Shown: piece after piece, positions 8,791 through 17,278 of the stretch
How positions within the stretch are numbered: position 1 is the first letter of the stretch
Layout of the letters: each line of letters begins with the position of its first letter
Assembly (NCBI RefSeq): GCF_030653755.1
Contig: NZ_JAURYU010000041.1
Location: 1-64,000 of the forward strand
Reading direction: 5' to 3'
Length of the DNA stretch: 64,000 bases
Source: Methylotenera sp.
GTDB taxonomy: Bacteria; Pseudomonadota; Gammaproteobacteria; Burkholderiales; Methylophilaceae
Notes under the pieces: generated by a model
The model's input: the letters and a program-made list of their open reading frames with translations, nothing else
Database searches by the model: none
Told to the model about the DNA's origin: nothing
Made by a program: the position numbers and the translations under genes

Positions 8791-9879
8791 TTATTTACAA
8801 CCTTTTTCCATTGAACGTGTTGCTTCAATCTCAACACGGCGGTTTGGAGCTAAACATTCGATTAACGCTTTACGACCTTTTACGCCGTCGCAATCCACCA
8901 ATGGAATCATCTCACCTTTACCAACAGCAACTAGACGATCAGCTTCAACACCTTGAGCAATCAAATAATCACGTACTTGGTTAGCACGTTTTTCAGAAAG
9001 TTTTTGGTTGTAAGCTTCACTACCAAGTTTATCTGTATGACCAACCACTTTAACACTTGCAAAGATTTTATTCTCTTTCATTTTAGGCACAACTTCGTTG
9101 TCTAAAACGCTAGTATCTTTTAGCTTAGCTTCATCAAAAGCAAACAATTTAGAAGCTTCAATCGTGATTGTTTCATATTGTGGTTCACACACTGGCGCTG
9201 GCGCAGGCTCTGCAGCAGCAACTGGCGCAGGTGCAATTGGTGCTGGCTCTGGCTCAACTGCAGCAACTGGCATTACTGCTGGTGCGCCAAAACGGAAGAT
9301 ACCGCCTAAGCTTACTAGCGTGTTACCAATTGTTCTTGTGTCTCTATCAAAAGCACCGTTATCTGTAGTTGTTTTTGCACGGCTCAATTGATGACGTACA
9401 TCGGCTTGCAAGCCAAATGAATCACTAAACAAATACTGTGCACCTAAACCCACATTTGCCATCCATGAAGTTTTTTTAGCATCAACGTCTGCTGAAGCGT
9501 GGCTATAGTCAACATCGTTACGTGCTACACCTAAACCAGCTAACAAGAATGGACGGAATTTTTCACGGCTAAACATGTATAAAGCATCAACGCCTAAAGT
9601 TGTTTGTTTATAACGGCCACCAACACCAGCAATACCAGTATCTTCACTTGCGCGGTTATAACCTACTCCACCTTGAATATCCCAGTGCTCAGATAATTCT
9701 TTACCAAGCTTGATAAACGCGCCACCGCCGTTATTAGCTTCTAGGTCGTTATCTGTATCCATGTGACTAATACCTGGTAGTGCGTACCAAGCACCGCGGT
9801 ACATATCTTCTGCAGATACAGCAAATGCTGCTAAACCTAATGTCGCTGCAACAGCGATATTTAAGATATTCTTTTTCAT
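8791..9879 (-). CDS. ompA: OmpA family outer membrane protein
   Basis: 362 residues. The signal peptide MKKNILNIAVAATLGLAAFAVSA (about 1-23) is followed by an eight-strand OmpA-type beta barrel (about 28-200), a Pro/Ala/Glu linker (about 200-232) and a C-terminal OmpA peptidoglycan-binding domain. That domain contains VVGHTDKLGSEAYNQKLSEKR and ends in RRVEIEA. The protein ties the outer membrane to the cell wall. A strong ribosome binding site (AAGGAGC) precedes the ATG. The two late cysteines (CDGVKGRKALIEC) are typical of betaproteobacterial OmpA. It probably has its own promoter in the 126-base gap upstream. Confidence 0.95.
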   Translation of the reverse strand: MKKNILNIAVAATLGLAAFAVSAEDMYRGAWYALPGISHMDTDNDLEANNGGGAFIKLGKELSEHWDIQGGVGYNRASEDTGIAGVGGRYKQTTLGVDALYMFSREKFRPFLLAGLGVARNDVDYSHASADVDAKKTSWMANVGLGAQYLFSDSFGLQADVRHQLSRAKTTTDNGAFDRDTRTIGNTLVSLGGIFRFGAPAVMPVAAVEPEPAPIAPAPVAAAEPAPAPVCEPQYETITIEASKLFAFDEAKLKDTSVLDNEVVPKMKENKIFASVKVVGHTDKLGSEAYNQKLSEKRANQVRDYLIAQGVEADRLVAVGKGEMIPLVDCDGVKGRKALIECLAPNRRVEIEATRSMEKGCK

Positions 9880-9979
9880 TCTTATTGCTCCTTGTTAATG
9901 AAACTTTTGTTGTATTGATGATACCTAGATAGGCGATGTAACGCAACCTACAACTTGTTGTATTTACTAGCTTTCAGCT

Positions 9980-10007
9980 AACTTTGTTGTTTAAATACAA
10001 CAAAGTT
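9980..10007 (-). terminator. 11-bp hairpin overlapping the mfnB stop codon
   Basis: AACTTTGTTGT (9980-9990) pairs perfectly with ACAACAAAGTT (9997-10007) around a TTAAAT loop. The right arm includes part of the mfnB stop codon. No long T-run follows on the minus strand, so termination or 3'-end protection is probable rather than certain. The GTTGTA element recurs nearby at about 9911 and 9951-9961. Confidence 0.5.
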
Positions 10008-10692
10008 ACAGCCGTTTACGAATTAATTTTATTTTATCACCGTCTAAGCTTAGTTTACGTTGATCGCCTACACACACCCCACCTCTAAAACCAATATATG
10101 TTGGAGTGTACATAGCTACTTTTTCTAGATGTTGTATTTTTAGAGATCCCGCCAGTCCAAAAACCATAGCATGATCTTTAACTTGTCTAGAAAATGACAT
10201 TATTTGCTTATCAGTATAATAATGCATGAAGGTTGCACCATTTTTCTGTGAGGTGTCTAACATTACCCCATAAAAACCTGCATTTTTAATTAGATCAACC
10301 AAATGTCTTGGGTACGTCGTTTCAGCAAATAAAACTGCAATTAACTTGACGCCATTCTTTGCAACTTCGGCCAAGGCATCCAAACATGGTTGATAGTCTT
10401 CTGATTCAAAAAAGCCTATCTTAACAAAATCAACGTTTGTGTTGGCAACGGCCAACACCTCTTGCAAGATTAAATCTGCTTGCATAGGCAAATCCCCAAC
10501 CGTTGCACTAGTCAACTGTTGTGCGTGAGTTCTGTGCGTATTCACAAAATTCACGACTTCTTGGATAGTAGCAATAGGCAATGCACCTAATGCGCCCTGT
10601 TGAGGGTCTTTTAAATCAATCAAGTCAGCTCCATGCATCAAAGCTAATTGTGCTTCATCAATATCTGTCACGCTAATCAATAATTGTGTCAT
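10006..10692 (-). CDS. mfnB: (5-formylfuran-3-yl)methyl phosphate synthase (methanofuran biosynthesis)
   Basis: 228-residue TIM-barrel protein of the former UPF0264/DUF556 family. The N-terminus LLISVTDIDEAQLALMHGADLIDLKDPQQGALGAL carries Lys28, equivalent to the Schiff-base lysine of Methanocaldococcus jannaschii MfnB; further conserved pieces are FVKIGFF, GVMLDTSQKNG and GLAGSLK. MfnB makes the furan precursor of methanofuran from two glyceraldehyde-3-phosphate molecules. This fits the fhc operon at 52-57 kb, which needs methanofuran. It lies downstream of the DUF447, DHPS-like and flavoprotein genes on the same strand, separated from DUF447 by a tandem-repeat array. Confidence 0.92.
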   Translation of the reverse strand: MTQLLISVTDIDEAQLALMHGADLIDLKDPQQGALGALPIATIQEVVNFVNTHRTHAQQLTSATVGDLPMQADLILQEVLAVANTNVDFVKIGFFESEDYQPCLDALAEVAKNGVKLIAVLFAETTYPRHLVDLIKNAGFYGVMLDTSQKNGATFMHYYTDKQIMSFSRQVKDHAMVFGLAGSLKIQHLEKVAMYTPTYIGFRGGVCVGDQRKLSLDGDKIKLIRKRL

Positions 10693-10735
10693 GCAATTGC
10701 AATTCTTAAACCGATGTTATTCATAAATTAGGCCG

Positions 10736-10855
10736 AATTTCCTTAAGATTAAGTATTCTTATGGCAAGTTCTTTTAAGCTAGATTCTCTTAAGCTAGGTA
10801 TTCTTAAAGCAAACTCCATTAAACCAAGTTCATTTAAGCTAAATTTTCAGAGTTA
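10736..10855. repeat. 15-bp tandem repeat array, eight imperfect units
   Basis: Starting at 10736 the sequence falls into exact 15-base steps with consensus near AAGTTCTTTTAAGCT. Units at 10766, 10781, 10796 and 10826 are the best preserved; the first and last are degenerate. It fills the gap between mfnB and the DUF447 gene and runs over the last codons of the latter. Because 15 is a multiple of three, both strands stay open through much of it; the plus strand offers ATG 10761 to TAA 10854-10856 (31 codons, SSFKL-like pentads), which I do not call a gene. Confidence 0.8.
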
Positions 10856-11409
10856 AGCGCAGCTTTATGATTTTGCACCACTTCAATCAACCAACCCCAA
10901 GCTTCTAGCTCTCTTGGCCCAGCTGTTTTCTCAATGGCAATGGTTAGATAATCCATTTCTTGGCAAATTTTTTCTAGTGGCAATCTTTTTAAACGGCTAA
11001 CTAGAACTGCTAGCTCAATCACTGCTGCCTGCGCTCGGTTAAATCCTTGAAAGGGTTGATGATAGGCCTCATGAACTACCTCTAGAAAAAGTTGCGGACG
11101 TATATCGTCGTCCTCAAATTTCACTAATTTCAGTTCTTTATGTGCTAATACCTCAGTTAATCTAACGCTATTAATCTTGGTAGCTGGCGTTAAACTGCCA
11201 ACTGGCCTAGAAGTCAAGGTTGCAGCAAACACACGCACATCATCTGTTAAATTAACAACTGCATGCCCCGTTGCTAATATATTCGATAACGTTGTAGATG
11301 GTTTAAATGGCGAAATGACAACCAAGCCATCTTGCATACGTATACCAAACGGCGTAACGTGGGCGACGCCTTGGGCATCTACAGAGCTAACGATGGTTTC
11401 ATAAATCAT
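10834..11409 (-). CDS. DUF447 family protein, linked to C1-cofactor biosynthesis
   Basis: 191 residues. MIYETIVSSVDAQGVAHVTPFGI and the later VNLTDDVRVFAATL resemble the split-barrel flavin-reductase-like fold of DUF447 proteins, found in methanogens and in methylotrophs that use tetrahydromethanopterin. The C-terminal half is helical (ELAVLVSRLKRL). It sits 68 bases after the DHPS-like gene and upstream of mfnB, so a role in methanopterin or methanofuran synthesis is likely from context; the reaction is unknown. Its last codons are made of the first units of the 15-bp tandem repeat, so its C-terminal end may vary between strains. Confidence 0.8.
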   Translation of the reverse strand: MIYETIVSSVDAQGVAHVTPFGIRMQDGLVVISPFKPSTTLSNILATGHAVVNLTDDVRVFAATLTSRPVGSLTPATKINSVRLTEVLAHKELKLVKFEDDDIRPQLFLEVVHEAYHQPFQGFNRAQAAVIELAVLVSRLKRLPLEKICQEMDYLTIAIEKTAGPRELEAWGWLIEVVQNHKAALNSENLA

Positions 11410-11477
11410 GCTTTAACTTTCATTGTACTGCGAGTGTTATTACGCTTACGGTTAACAATCACTCACTCGCAAATTTC

Positions 11478-12890
11478 CTAAACATCTTTTTTTGCACGCT
11501 TTTCTTTGATAGAAGTTTCACGATGCGCTACTTTAGCGCCAACATCGGTACGCTTAGCATTAATACCCCAGTCTAACTCCTGATCTTGCACGTAGCGTTT
11601 ACCCAACTGCCATGCGATTTGCGCGCGAGCCAACTCAACGCCTAGATAAAAAGCATGCGAAGCATCGTTATCCACTTTTAAATCTGGATACAACACAAAG
11701 GGATCAAGCGCATCGTAGATACCATCTCGGTTGTAAACATGTAGCCCCTGCTCACTCACCTGAATGCGAAAGCTAGGGTCTTTGATTTGTGATGCAATCT
11801 CTTTGATCTCGTCTGCACTGTAGGTAAACGGACGTCTATCATGTAGCCCTAGCAAACTATTACTGTAACCACGTGGCAACCTGTCATCACGTTTTGCAGC
11901 ATACATCGTGCGCCTGGCAATATCGGCCTCTGGTATAGCATTGATCGCGTGAGGACTCACTGAAGTTGCTAACACAGCACTCACATTAAGCTCACTAATC
12001 ATCCCGAACAGCAGTGCATTGATTCCCGTTGTGTCTGCATCGGTCAGTTCCGTGAGGTTACCGATGCCCATCATGATATCTATATCAGGGTATTTCTTAC
12101 GGAGCTGATGGTAGCGAACAATCGAATCAGTCAACCCAAAGTGTATAGGATCAAGAATTGCATCAGCAATAAAAGGTTTACCTAGTTTAATACATGCATC
12201 TATAGCACGATACAACGAAGGTAAGCTATGCGGCTTTGCTGGAATCAAGATTGGCGTAGCAGCCACTTCTTGCGCGATCCAAAGTGTTTTTTCAGTGAGA
12301 CTTAACAGATAATCAGCACCAGCATGCCCAGCTTTGAGTAAATCATCCGTGTTTAGAGAGTCAACACTTACATTTATGCCCTCTAATTTAAGTGCCTTAA
12401 TGGTTTCCGCAAGATGAGGAAATGGAACAGCTGGTAGACAGCCTAGATCAATGACATTTGCACCCTGCGCCTGATATTGCAGCGCTTTTTGCAAGATGCC
12501 TTCAACACTTAAATACGGTGCATCTACAATCTCAGCGAATATTTTTACTTGATATTGGCTCAAGTCTGGTACCGCGCCTTGATGCCCGAAATATTGGGGC
12601 AGATCTTTTAAATCTGCTGGGCCACGCTCTACAGGAACGCCATATTTAGCCTCAAGCATCGTCAAATCACCTTGGCACAAACCTGGCACAATCACTTTAT
12701 CTGCATCACCAGTTTCTTTGACTCTACGCGCAATTAAATCTGGGGTCATTAACGCAGCAACAGAAACACCAATTTGCTCTACACGGTACTTAAAAGGCGG
12801 CGTTTTTGGGTTATTTTGTACTTCACTCAGCACCTTGTTCAGACTTTTTTCGGCAAGCTTACCCGTTAAAAAAAGTAGATTTTTCGTCAT
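11478..12890 (-). CDS. Dihydropteroate synthase-like protein (Orf9 type) of tetrahydromethanopterin biosynthesis
   Basis: 470 residues. An N-terminal segment of about 130 residues (LLFLTGKLAEKSLNKVL) is followed by a pterin-binding TIM barrel with ANVIDLGCLPAVPFPHLAETI, INVSVDSLNTDDLLKAGHAGADYLLSL and FIADAILDPIHFG, resembling dihydropteroate synthase. This long form is typical of methylotroph H4MPT clusters, where it was called Orf9. It probably joins the pterin to the ribofuranosylaniline moiety or assists that step, but its chemistry is inferred. The start lies one base after the stop of the dmrB-like gene, so the two are translationally coupled. It ends in a lysine-rich tail. Confidence 0.85.
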   Translation of the reverse strand: MTKNLLFLTGKLAEKSLNKVLSEVQNNPKTPPFKYRVEQIGVSVAALMTPDLIARRVKETGDADKVIVPGLCQGDLTMLEAKYGVPVERGPADLKDLPQYFGHQGAVPDLSQYQVKIFAEIVDAPYLSVEGILQKALQYQAQGANVIDLGCLPAVPFPHLAETIKALKLEGINVSVDSLNTDDLLKAGHAGADYLLSLTEKTLWIAQEVAATPILIPAKPHSLPSLYRAIDACIKLGKPFIADAILDPIHFGLTDSIVRYHQLRKKYPDIDIMMGIGNLTELTDADTTGINALLFGMISELNVSAVLATSVSPHAINAIPEADIARRTMYAAKRDDRLPRGYSNSLLGLHDRRPFTYSADEIKEIASQIKDPSFRIQVSEQGLHVYNRDGIYDALDPFVLYPDLKVDNDASHAFYLGVELARAQIAWQLGKRYVQDQELDWGINAKRTDVGAKVAHRETSIKEKRAKKDV

Positions 12891-12891
12891 G

Positions 12892-13449
12892 CTAGTCAGT
12901 TTGCAATGCCAACTGCAAATGCTGTTGAATGCACTTACTTAAGCTATCCATATCTTCAACCACACTGGTCATTTCAAACGATTTAAGTTTTGTAATATTG
13001 TCTAAATCAATCTTACGTGGATAAACTTTAACAACGTTGTCTCGTGGTGCTTCTGACTCAAGCTCTGGCGCAGTATCACATGCAAAGACAATACTAGGCA
13101 CACGTGTTTTTCCTGCTTGCGCAAATAAATTAGTGACTAAGCTATCAGAAAAACCATAAGCCATTTTAGCGATTGTGTTTGAAGTGGCTGGCGCAATCAC
13201 TAAGCTATGATATTTACCTTGATAAAACAACTCAACAGGCACACTACTCGCTGTCTTATCCTGATAAATACGATGACCAGCAGCATTTAACTCTTGATGA
13301 AAACCATATTGCTGAATGATTTCTGCCCCAGCCCTACTTAGAAAAACATCAACGTTTTCTAATGTGTTTAAAATTGCAATTGACTCACGCAAATAGTGCC
13401 CAGAGCCTGTAATCGCCCATGCCAAACGTTGACTTTTCTTATCTATCAT
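12892..13449 (-). CDS. dmrB: Archaeal-type flavoprotein, probable dihydromethanopterin reductase (DmrB-like)
   Basis: 185 residues from ATG 13449 (MIDKKSQRLAWAITGSGHYL). A longer frame reaches 13530 but adds a Cys/Phe/Trp-rich stretch without homology character. The Rossmann-like flavoprotein fold of the AfpA/DmrB and phosphopantothenoylcysteine decarboxylase group is visible: AWAITGSGHYLRESI, VFLSRAG, LVIAPATSNTIAKMAYGFSDSLVTNLF. DmrB reduces dihydromethanopterin to H4MPT with FMN in Burkholderia. As first gene of the dmrB-DHPS-DUF447-mfnB cluster this fits well, though the precise reaction here is inferred. Confidence 0.8.
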   Translation of the reverse strand: MIDKKSQRLAWAITGSGHYLRESIAILNTLENVDVFLSRAGAEIIQQYGFHQELNAAGHRIYQDKTASSVPVELFYQGKYHSLVIAPATSNTIAKMAYGFSDSLVTNLFAQAGKTRVPSIVFACDTAPELESEAPRDNVVKVYPRKIDLDNITKLKSFEMTSVVEDMDSLSKCIQQHLQLALQTD

Positions 13450-13626
13450 TTTTAACCAAACATATACTTTGAAGAACACATGACAATCACTACACAAGAA
13501 AAAACACCAGACTACTTCTTTGCAAAACATCTACAAAGATCATCTGGCGCACTGATTATTTTCAGCTTTTATTGTGTCAATAGGTGCTAATTAACTTTAA
13601 TTGCATTCGCACCAAACAATTATTAA

Positions 13627-14958
13627 TTAAGCAAAAGGATGCTCAATAACAATCGTTTCGTCACGTTCAGGGCCTGTAGAAACGATGGCAATCGGCACGC
13701 CACATAACGCTTCTAAGCGTTTCAGGTAGTTTTGTGCATTTTTAGGTAAACCATCCCACGTTTTTACACCAAAAGTGGTTTCTGTCCAGCCTGGAACAGT
13801 TTCATAAATCGGTTTACATCCAGCTACATCATCTGCACCAATCGGTAATAAATCGATTTTTTTACCATCCAACTCATAACCTGTACAAATATTAAGCGCT
13901 TGAATGCCATCTAACACATCTAGCTTAGTGATACATAAACCAGTTAAGCCGTTAATCATTGCAGAGCGACGCAATGCCGCCGCATCAAACCAACCACAAC
14001 GACGTTTACGTTTAGTCACAGTGCCAATCTCTTGACCTTTATTCGACATTTGATAACCAGGTAGTCCCTGTGTTTCGATATCCAACTCACTAGGGAAAGG
14101 TCCGCCACCTACACGTGTTGTGTAAGCCTTAGTGATGCCCAATACATAATGCAACATATTCGCGCCAACGCCTGTGCCTGCAGATGCCTGCCCTGCAATA
14201 CAATTACTTGACGTTACATACGGGTAAGTACCGTGGTCGATATCTAATAACGTACCTTGTGCACCTTCAAATAATAGATTTTCACCTTTAGCGTTAGCTG
14301 TATAAATTTCTGCTGATACATCAGCAATCATCGGTTTTAATGCAATTGCATGCTGCATACTTGCATCATATTGTTGATTAAAATCAACAGGTTTGGCATC
14401 AAGGTAATTTGTTAGCACAAAATTATGGTAATCCATTACTTCGCGTAATTTTTCTGAAAAACGCTCAGGATAAAACAAGTCATATACACGTAAAGCGCGA
14501 CGTGCCACTTTATCTTCGTATGTTGGGCCAATCCCCTTACCTGTGGTGCCAATCTTTTTATCTGTGCTACGTTTAGCTTCGCGCGCAACATCTACAGCCA
14601 CATGATGGCTCATAATCAATGGACAACCTGGGCTCACTTTTAGACGATTACTCACTTCTAAACCATCTTTTTCTAAAGCAGCAATTTCTTTAAGCAAATG
14701 CCCAGCATCTAAAACTACGCCATTGCCGATGTAGCAATTAACACCTGCACGTACGATGCCAGAAGGAACAAGATTAAGCTTATAGATACGTTGCGCATCA
14801 CCCTGCCCAACCACTAAAGTGTGCCCTGCATTATGGCCACCTTGAAAACGCACAACACCTTGTGCATGATCCGTTAACCAATCAACAATCTTCCCTTTGC
14901 CTTCGTCGCCCCACTGCGTACCAATGACGACTACATTTTTTGCTGCTTTATTTGCCAT
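13627..14958 (-). CDS. purA: Adenylosuccinate synthetase
   Basis: 443 residues, full length for the family. The N-terminal P-loop [19 protein letters not shown] carries the catalytic Asp and Lys. [58 protein letters not shown] and [12 protein letters not shown] are all present. It makes adenylosuccinate from IMP, aspartate and GTP in AMP synthesis. It is the last gene of the hfq-hflX-hflK-hflC-DUF2065-hisZ-purA series, the common betaproteobacterial order, with 70 bases between it and the gene hisZ upstream. Confidence 0.98.
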   Translation of the reverse strand: MANKAAKNVVVIGTQWGDEGKGKIVDWLTDHAQGVVRFQGGHNAGHTLVVGQGDAQRIYKLNLVPSGIVRAGVNCYIGNGVVLDAGHLLKEIAALEKDGLEVSNRLKVSPGCPLIMSHHVAVDVAREAKRSTDKKIGTTGKGIGPTYEDKVARRALRVYDLFYPERFSEKLREVMDYHNFVLTNYLDAKPVDFNQQYDASMQHAIALKPMIADVSAEIYTANAKGENLLFEGAQGTLLDIDHGTYPYVTSSNCIAGQASAGTGVGANMLHYVLGITKAYTTRVGGGPFPSELDIETQGLPGYQMSNKGQEIGTVTKRKRRCGWFDAAALRRSAMINGLTGLCITKLDVLDGIQALNICTGYELDGKKIDLLPIGADDVAGCKPIYETVPGWTETTFGVKTWDGLPKNAQNYLKRLEALCGVPIAIVSTGPERDETIVIEHPFA

Positions 14959-15028
14959 AACGTTTACTTTGATTAAATATTAATTTTTAGAATAGAGATG
15001 TTGACTAAGACAAAACCGTTTACAACGA

Positions 15029-16192
15029 CTAGTTATTCACCACATCAACAACATGCCAGCCTGAATTGTAATGCTCAAGCTTACGATTGCAATTAAGTTC
15101 AGCGAGGTCTACATCTGATCCAGCTAGCGCTTCAATCACAACATGACCTTCATTTCTTAGGCTTTCAATTTTACTTACAAGTGAAGTATCTTCTGAGGCT
15201 GGTGCATAAATTGCCATCTCAGATTTAGCAGGCGGCAAAGCACTTACCACACCACGTAAATCAAGGCTGAATCCAGTCGCCGGACGAGCACGTCCAAAAG
15301 ATTGCCCAACCTCATCATAGCGACCACCTAATGCCAGCGGGCCTTTGTAACCTTGTGCATACGCAGCAAATACAATACCACTATGATAGTGATACCCACG
15401 CAACTCGCTCAGGTCAAAACTAACACTAGCACCGAGTTGACCAATCGCATTACTGACCTGTTGCAAACTATCTAACGCCTTTTTAATAGCTGGTGTTGCA
15501 GGTAAGACATTAAATGCTTTAGCTAAAATCGCCTTATCGCCATTAAGCTCTGTTAGGTTCAGCAACGCTTCTCTTGTTGTATGATCTAACGCTTTTGTCA
15601 ACGATGCTACTGCGGGCTGATCTTTACTTTGCAATGCAGCGTATAAATCCTGCTCTAACTTTGGGCCGATTTGACTGGCTTCAACCAAGCTTCCAAATAC
15701 ATTAACATGGCTAAAATCAAGATGAACCTCATCAATACCAATCGCTTGCAATGCTTTAATCAATAAGCGTTGAATCTCAATATCACTTTCGATGCCAGCA
15801 TGACCATAAAGCTCGGCACCAATTTGCAATGGCTCACGGGTCAACGCTAGCCCATCAGGTTTAGTGCGCAGTACGCTACCCGCGTAACACAAGCGCGTAA
15901 TGCCTTGATGATTTAACAGGTGCGCATCAATTCTGGCCGCCTGCGGTGTCATATCCGCACGTACCCCCATGAGCCGTCCAGTTAACTGATCAACCACTTT
16001 AAATGTGGCTAAATCTAAATCATGACCGACCCCTGTAATTAATGACTCCATGTACTCCAACATTGGCGGAATCACATACTGATAGCCATGCACTTTAAAC
16101 AGGTCTAACAATTTACGACGTAAAACTTCAATTCGCATAGCCTCTGCGGGCAATACATCTTCAATATATTCAGGTAACAACCAATTACGCAT
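15029..16192 (-). CDS. hisZ: ATP phosphoribosyltransferase regulatory subunit
   Basis: 387 residues from ATG 16192 (MRNWLLPEYIEDVLPAEAMRIE). A TTG at 16201 is in frame, but the ATG start matches family N-termini better. The fold is that of a catalytically dead histidyl-tRNA synthetase: motif 2-like GVRADMTPQAARI, then ELRGYHYHSGIVFAAYAQG and LGGRYDEVGQSFGRARPATGFSLDL. HisZ pairs with short-form HisG to give the first step of histidine synthesis. A true HisS is encoded separately at 46-47 kb. It directly follows the DUF2065 stop. Confidence 0.95.
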   Translation of the reverse strand: MRNWLLPEYIEDVLPAEAMRIEVLRRKLLDLFKVHGYQYVIPPMLEYMESLITGVGHDLDLATFKVVDQLTGRLMGVRADMTPQAARIDAHLLNHQGITRLCYAGSVLRTKPDGLALTREPLQIGAELYGHAGIESDIEIQRLLIKALQAIGIDEVHLDFSHVNVFGSLVEASQIGPKLEQDLYAALQSKDQPAVASLTKALDHTTREALLNLTELNGDKAILAKAFNVLPATPAIKKALDSLQQVSNAIGQLGASVSFDLSELRGYHYHSGIVFAAYAQGYKGPLALGGRYDEVGQSFGRARPATGFSLDLRGVVSALPPAKSEMAIYAPASEDTSLVSKIESLRNEGHVVIEALAGSDVDLAELNCNRKLEHYNSGWHVVDVVNN

Positions 16193-16201
16193 ATTTATCA
16201 A

Positions 16202-16390
16202 TCATTTACTTAAAAAAATTAAGAGCAAGCCGCCTACAATGGATATCAAACCAACGAAGCGGAGTTGCCCATCTTTTAATGTTACCATTTTTATAAAAGT
16301 TTCTCGCCAGACTTGAGGCATTAGCATCGGGAGCAACCCCTCAAGTATCAACATCAACCCTAAAGCAGCTAACAAATAGTCGCTCACCAC
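16202..16390 (-). CDS. DUF2065 small inner-membrane protein
   Basis: 62 residues with two hydrophobic segments (about 4-24 and 42-60) around the conserved motif LEGLLPMLMPQVWRETFIKM. DUF2065 proteins (E. coli YjeT) sit beside hflC in many proteobacteria. Here it lies six bases after hflC and abuts hisZ. Function is unknown; the position suggests a link to the HflKC membrane complex. Confidence 0.9.
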   Translation of the reverse strand: MVSDYLLAALGLMLILEGLLPMLMPQVWRETFIKMVTLKDGQLRFVGLISIVGGLLLIFLSK

Positions 16391-16396
16391 AACCTG

Positions 16397-17272
16397 CTAT
16401 TTTCTGTTTGGGTTACGCATATATTTAAAGAAGTCTGAATTAGGATCCAGCACCATTACGTCACTCTTACTCTTGAAGCTGTTTTTATAAGCCTCTTGAC
16501 TACGATAGAACGCATAGAACTCTGGGTTACGGCTATAAGACTGATTGTAAATTTCACCAGCTTTTGCATCACCCTCACCCTTGGTTTTTTGTGCTTCACG
16601 ATAGGCCTCAGCGATAATCACCTCACGTTGCTTATCAGCATCTGCACGAATTTTCTCTGAAGCAGCGGCACCTTCTGAACGCAATTGATTAGCTAAACGC
16701 TTACGCTCTGCAATCATACGATCAAATACAGACTTACTGATTTCCTCAGCATAATCAACACGCTTCAATCGCACATCGACAACTGTAATACCCATTTGAC
16801 GAGCTTCAACATCTGCTGTCTTACGTAAGTTATCCATGACTGCTCCACGCTCACCAGCAATCACATCACGCACTGTACGTTTACCGAATTCAGTACGCAA
16901 ACCTGCATTCACCACTTTAGATAACCTATCCTCAGCAGCAGCCTCGCCACCTTCTTTAATGGATACATAGTATTTTACAGGATCAATAATGCGCCATTTA
17001 ACAAACGAATCCACCATCATGTATTTGTTTTCGCTAGTAATAAATTTTGCTGGCTGCTCCCAATCCAGTGTCAAAATACGATTATCAAAGTACTTAAGGT
17101 TATCCACAAACGGGACTTTAAAATAGAGGCCTGGATCTTTCTTAACAGATACAATCTCACCTAACCTTTGAACAATGACATACTGTGTTTGCTTCACTGT
17201 GAAGGCCGAAGCTGATAGCAACATCAACCCTACAATCACTAAAATAATAATATTTTTTGCCTTATTCATCAC
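16397..17272 (-). CDS. hflC: FtsH protease modulator HflC
   Basis: 291 residues. One N-terminal membrane anchor (about 8-26) is followed by a periplasmic SPFH/band 7 domain (VKQTQYVIVQRLGEIVSVKKDPGLYFKVPFVD) and a long charged coiled coil (RMIAERKRLANQLRSEGAAASEKIRADADKQREV region). HflC and HflK form a large membrane cage around FtsH and limit its proteolysis. The typical C-terminal SEFYAFYRSQEAYKN-like stretch is present. Six bases separate it from hflK upstream. Confidence 0.97.
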   Translation of the reverse strand: MMNKAKNIIILVIVGLMLLSASAFTVKQTQYVIVQRLGEIVSVKKDPGLYFKVPFVDNLKYFDNRILTLDWEQPAKFITSENKYMMVDSFVKWRIIDPVKYYVSIKEGGEAAAEDRLSKVVNAGLRTEFGKRTVRDVIAGERGAVMDNLRKTADVEARQMGITVVDVRLKRVDYAEEISKSVFDRMIAERKRLANQLRSEGAAASEKIRADADKQREVIIAEAYREAQKTKGEGDAKAGEIYNQSYSRNPEFYAFYRSQEAYKNSFKSKSDVMVLDPNSDFFKYMRNPNRK

Positions 17273-17278
17273 TTTTCC

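Noticed and set aside
10761-10856. 31-codon plus-strand frame within the 15-bp repeat
   Set aside because: Its open state follows from the repeat period; no ribosome binding site is visible.
13450-13530. 27-codon upstream extension of the dmrB-like gene
   Set aside because: The added residues (many Cys, Phe, Trp) do not fit the flavoprotein family, and ATG 13449 gives the expected N-terminus.
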